From an uncultured Prevotellaceae bacterium (GTDB lineage: Bacteria > Bacteroidota > Bacteroidia > Bacteroidales > Bacteroidaceae), in assembly GCA_902762325.1 (NCBI GenBank), contig CACWNV010000002.1, positions 32,836 through 96,835 on the forward strand: 64,000 bases of DNA, written 5' to 3'. The position numbers were made by a program, and so were the translations under genes. The notes under the pieces were generated by a model. The model was not told where the DNA came from and did no database searches. It saw only the letters and a program-made list of their open reading frames with translations. Numbering within the stretch: position 1 is the stretch's first letter; the number at the start of each line of letters is the position of its first letter. This document shows, piece after piece, positions 62,815 through 64,000 of the stretch.

Positions 62815-63544
62815 ATGGCAAAGATATTTGTACAGAACACGCAGATAACGGTCATTAAGCAGAACGAAGATGACTACATCAGCCTGACAGACATGTTGAA
62901 GGCGAAAGATGGTGAATTCTTCTTCTCTAACTGGCTGCGCAACCGCAATACCATTGAGTTCCTTGGAATATGGGAACGGTTGATGAATCCGAATTTTAAT
63001 TGTGCCGAATTCGACATAATTAAATCTCAGGCAGGGCTGAACCGTTTCCGTCTCAGTGCCAAAGAGTGGACGGAGAAAACCAATGCCATAGGAATCATCT
63101 CGAAGGCTGGACGTTATGGCGGCACATACGCCCACAAAGACATTGCCTTTGAGTTTGCCATGTGGATAAGCCCAGAGTTCAAGGTATATCTGATACGTGA
63201 GTTCCAAAGGCTGAAAGACGAGGAGCAAAAGCAACTTGGATGGACGGCGAAGCGTGAACTATCAAAAATCAACTATCGCATTCATACGGATGCCATCAAG
63301 CAGAACCTAATTCCTGAAGAGGTGACGGCTGCACAGGCCAGCATCATCTATGCGGAAGAAGCGGATGTGCTCAATGTTGCCATGTTCGGACAGACGGCCA
63401 AGCAATGGCGTGAAGGAGAACATCAATGCCGTTCTCATTGATGAGGGAGTGCCACAGGGCGACCGCCTTGTGCGGCTCAATCAGATTGCCATCAATCAGA
63501 TGAGTGTGCTGGAGAACGACGACAATAGGAACTTGTTAAAATAA
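62815..63544 (+). pseudogene. frameshifted KilA-N-domain gene
   Basis: The N-terminal part (from ATG 62815, about 200 codons) carries a KilA-N DNA-binding domain of phage and plasmid origin: ITVIKQNEDDYISLTDMLK, NWLRNRNTIEFLGIWE, GRYGGTYAHKDIAFEFAMWI and FKVYLIREFQRLKDEE. The frame then reaches AMFGQTAKQWR, leaves the family pattern and stops at 63441. The expected C-terminal continuation (ENINAVLIDEGVPQGDRLVR to NRNLLK, to 63544) is present in the next frame. Family members have about 25 residues between these two blocks, so a deletion plus frame change near 63405-63425 is likely. The first part alone might still bind DNA. Confidence 0.8.
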
Positions 63545-63842
63545 CATGAGCAGATAGGACAAAACATAGAAACGACATAAGGAAGCGTTGACTTTTTGAT
63601 TCTTATTTCAGAAATTTCGCCAAAATATTTCCCGAGAAGAAAAAGGTTGATGCTCGCGTTTAGGCGCGGGCTGAGACTGTATCTGGGAAAACGGCGTTTG
63701 GCGATGCCTCTGAAATGGATGCGGAATCAGGCTCGCGCCATCTTTATGCTCTGCGATTAGTAAGTTTAATGCCTAGCGATGCAAGATTTCCGACGACTCG
63801 CGTTTATATAGACAGAACATTAACGTATAAAACATAACAGAA
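63545..63842. other. intergenic region before the lipoprotein gene
   Basis: No gene is seen. A long-range imperfect inverted repeat (GGCGCGGGCTGA at 63663-63674 with TCAGGCTCGCGCC at 63727-63739) could fold. Otherwise I find nothing I can assign. Confidence 0.35.
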
Positions 63843-64000
63843 ATGACAACAATGAAAATCTGGAGACTCGCCTTAGCGACACTTGCTGCTTTCTCCCTCG
63901 TCTCTTGCAGCAACGATGATGAAGATTTCGATGCCAACAACCTTGTCGGGACTTGGCAGAAGGTCTATGATAAAGGTGTTGTCAGTGAGGGCAATGTAGA
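63843..64000 (+). CDS. lipoprotein, 5' part only
   Basis: The gene starts at ATG 63843 or, in frame, 63852 and runs off the window. The visible residues form a lipoprotein signal (MKIWRLALATLAAFSLVSCS, with Cys in the lipobox SLVSC), an acidic stretch NDDEDFDANN, and the start of a beta-rich domain (LVGTWQKVYDKG). That G-x-W pattern is typical of lipocalin-like lipoproteins of Bacteroidales, but too little is visible for a firm family call. It should be anchored in the outer membrane. Confidence 0.7.
   Translation, partial: MTTMKIWRLALATLAAFSLVSCSNDDEDFDANNLVGTWQKVYDKGVVSEGNV

Noticed and set aside
1-64000. tRNA or rRNA genes
   Set aside because: I scanned the intergenic gaps and saw no cloverleaf-like GTTCGA-type arms in the right setting and no rRNA sequence; a covariance search would be needed to be certain.

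Overview
The window reads as chromosomal DNA from a Prevotella-like member of the Bacteroidales. The evidence is TAnnTTTG-type -7 promoter boxes, a SusC/SusD pair, the type IX secretion protein SprA, an ECF sigma/anti-sigma/TonB-receptor trio, the long form of urocanate hydratase, meso-diaminopimelate dehydrogenase and repeat families of the kind seen in that group. No rRNA, tRNA, CRISPR array, integrase or intact transposase was found.

Layout. 0-3 kb: the 3' end of a secreted surface protein, a truncated alginate-lyase-like gene, a hicAB toxin-antitoxin pair and a 700-base repeat-filled gap. 3-8.4 kb: housekeeping genes (BASS-family transporter, bcp peroxidase, small outer-membrane barrel, PBP4-type peptidase, nadB). 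8.5-15 kb: a complete histidine-degradation set (ftcD-hutU-hutH-hutI) with overlapping or closely spaced genes. 15-23.2 kb: sprA and ruvA on the opposite strand. 23.5-28.8 kb: ddh followed by a SusC/SusD pair. 29-31.8 kb: a markedly AT-rich four-gene cassette ending in a DUF1016 (YhcG) nuclease. 31.9-39.8 kb: a secreted C1B peptidase, dxs-trkA-trkH and manA. 39.9-41.7 kb: a compact ATPase plus DUF4435 TOPRIM pair with the organisation of PARIS-like immunity. 41.9-44 kb: cysK and an AraC regulator. 44-52.3 kb: a type I restriction-modification operon with two passengers (hsdM-DUF1016-hsdS-fic-hsdR). 52.4-57.8 kb: nhaD, then rhamnose kinase, isomerase and transporter. 58-62 kb: ECF sigma factor, anti-sigma factor and TonB-dependent receptor. 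62-64 kb: a second copy of the long repeat, a frameshifted KilA-N gene and the start of a lipoprotein gene.

How the parts relate. The Hut enzymes convert histidine to glutamate and pass the formimino carbon to tetrahydrofolate. RhaA and RhaB convert rhamnose to rhamnulose-1-phosphate, but no aldolase gene lies in the window. SprA is the outer-membrane translocon of the type IX system, and the first protein ends in a C-terminal segment of the type such systems often recognise. Defence-type genes lie in three blocks (29-32, 40-42 and 44-52 kb).

The most unusual non-coding signal is a roughly 410-base element present twice in opposite orientation, at 2.6-3.0 kb and 62.2-62.6 kb. Each copy contains exactly five tandem 22-base hairpin units with variable linkers. 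Related repeat material appears to have been absorbed in frame into the anti-sigma gene.
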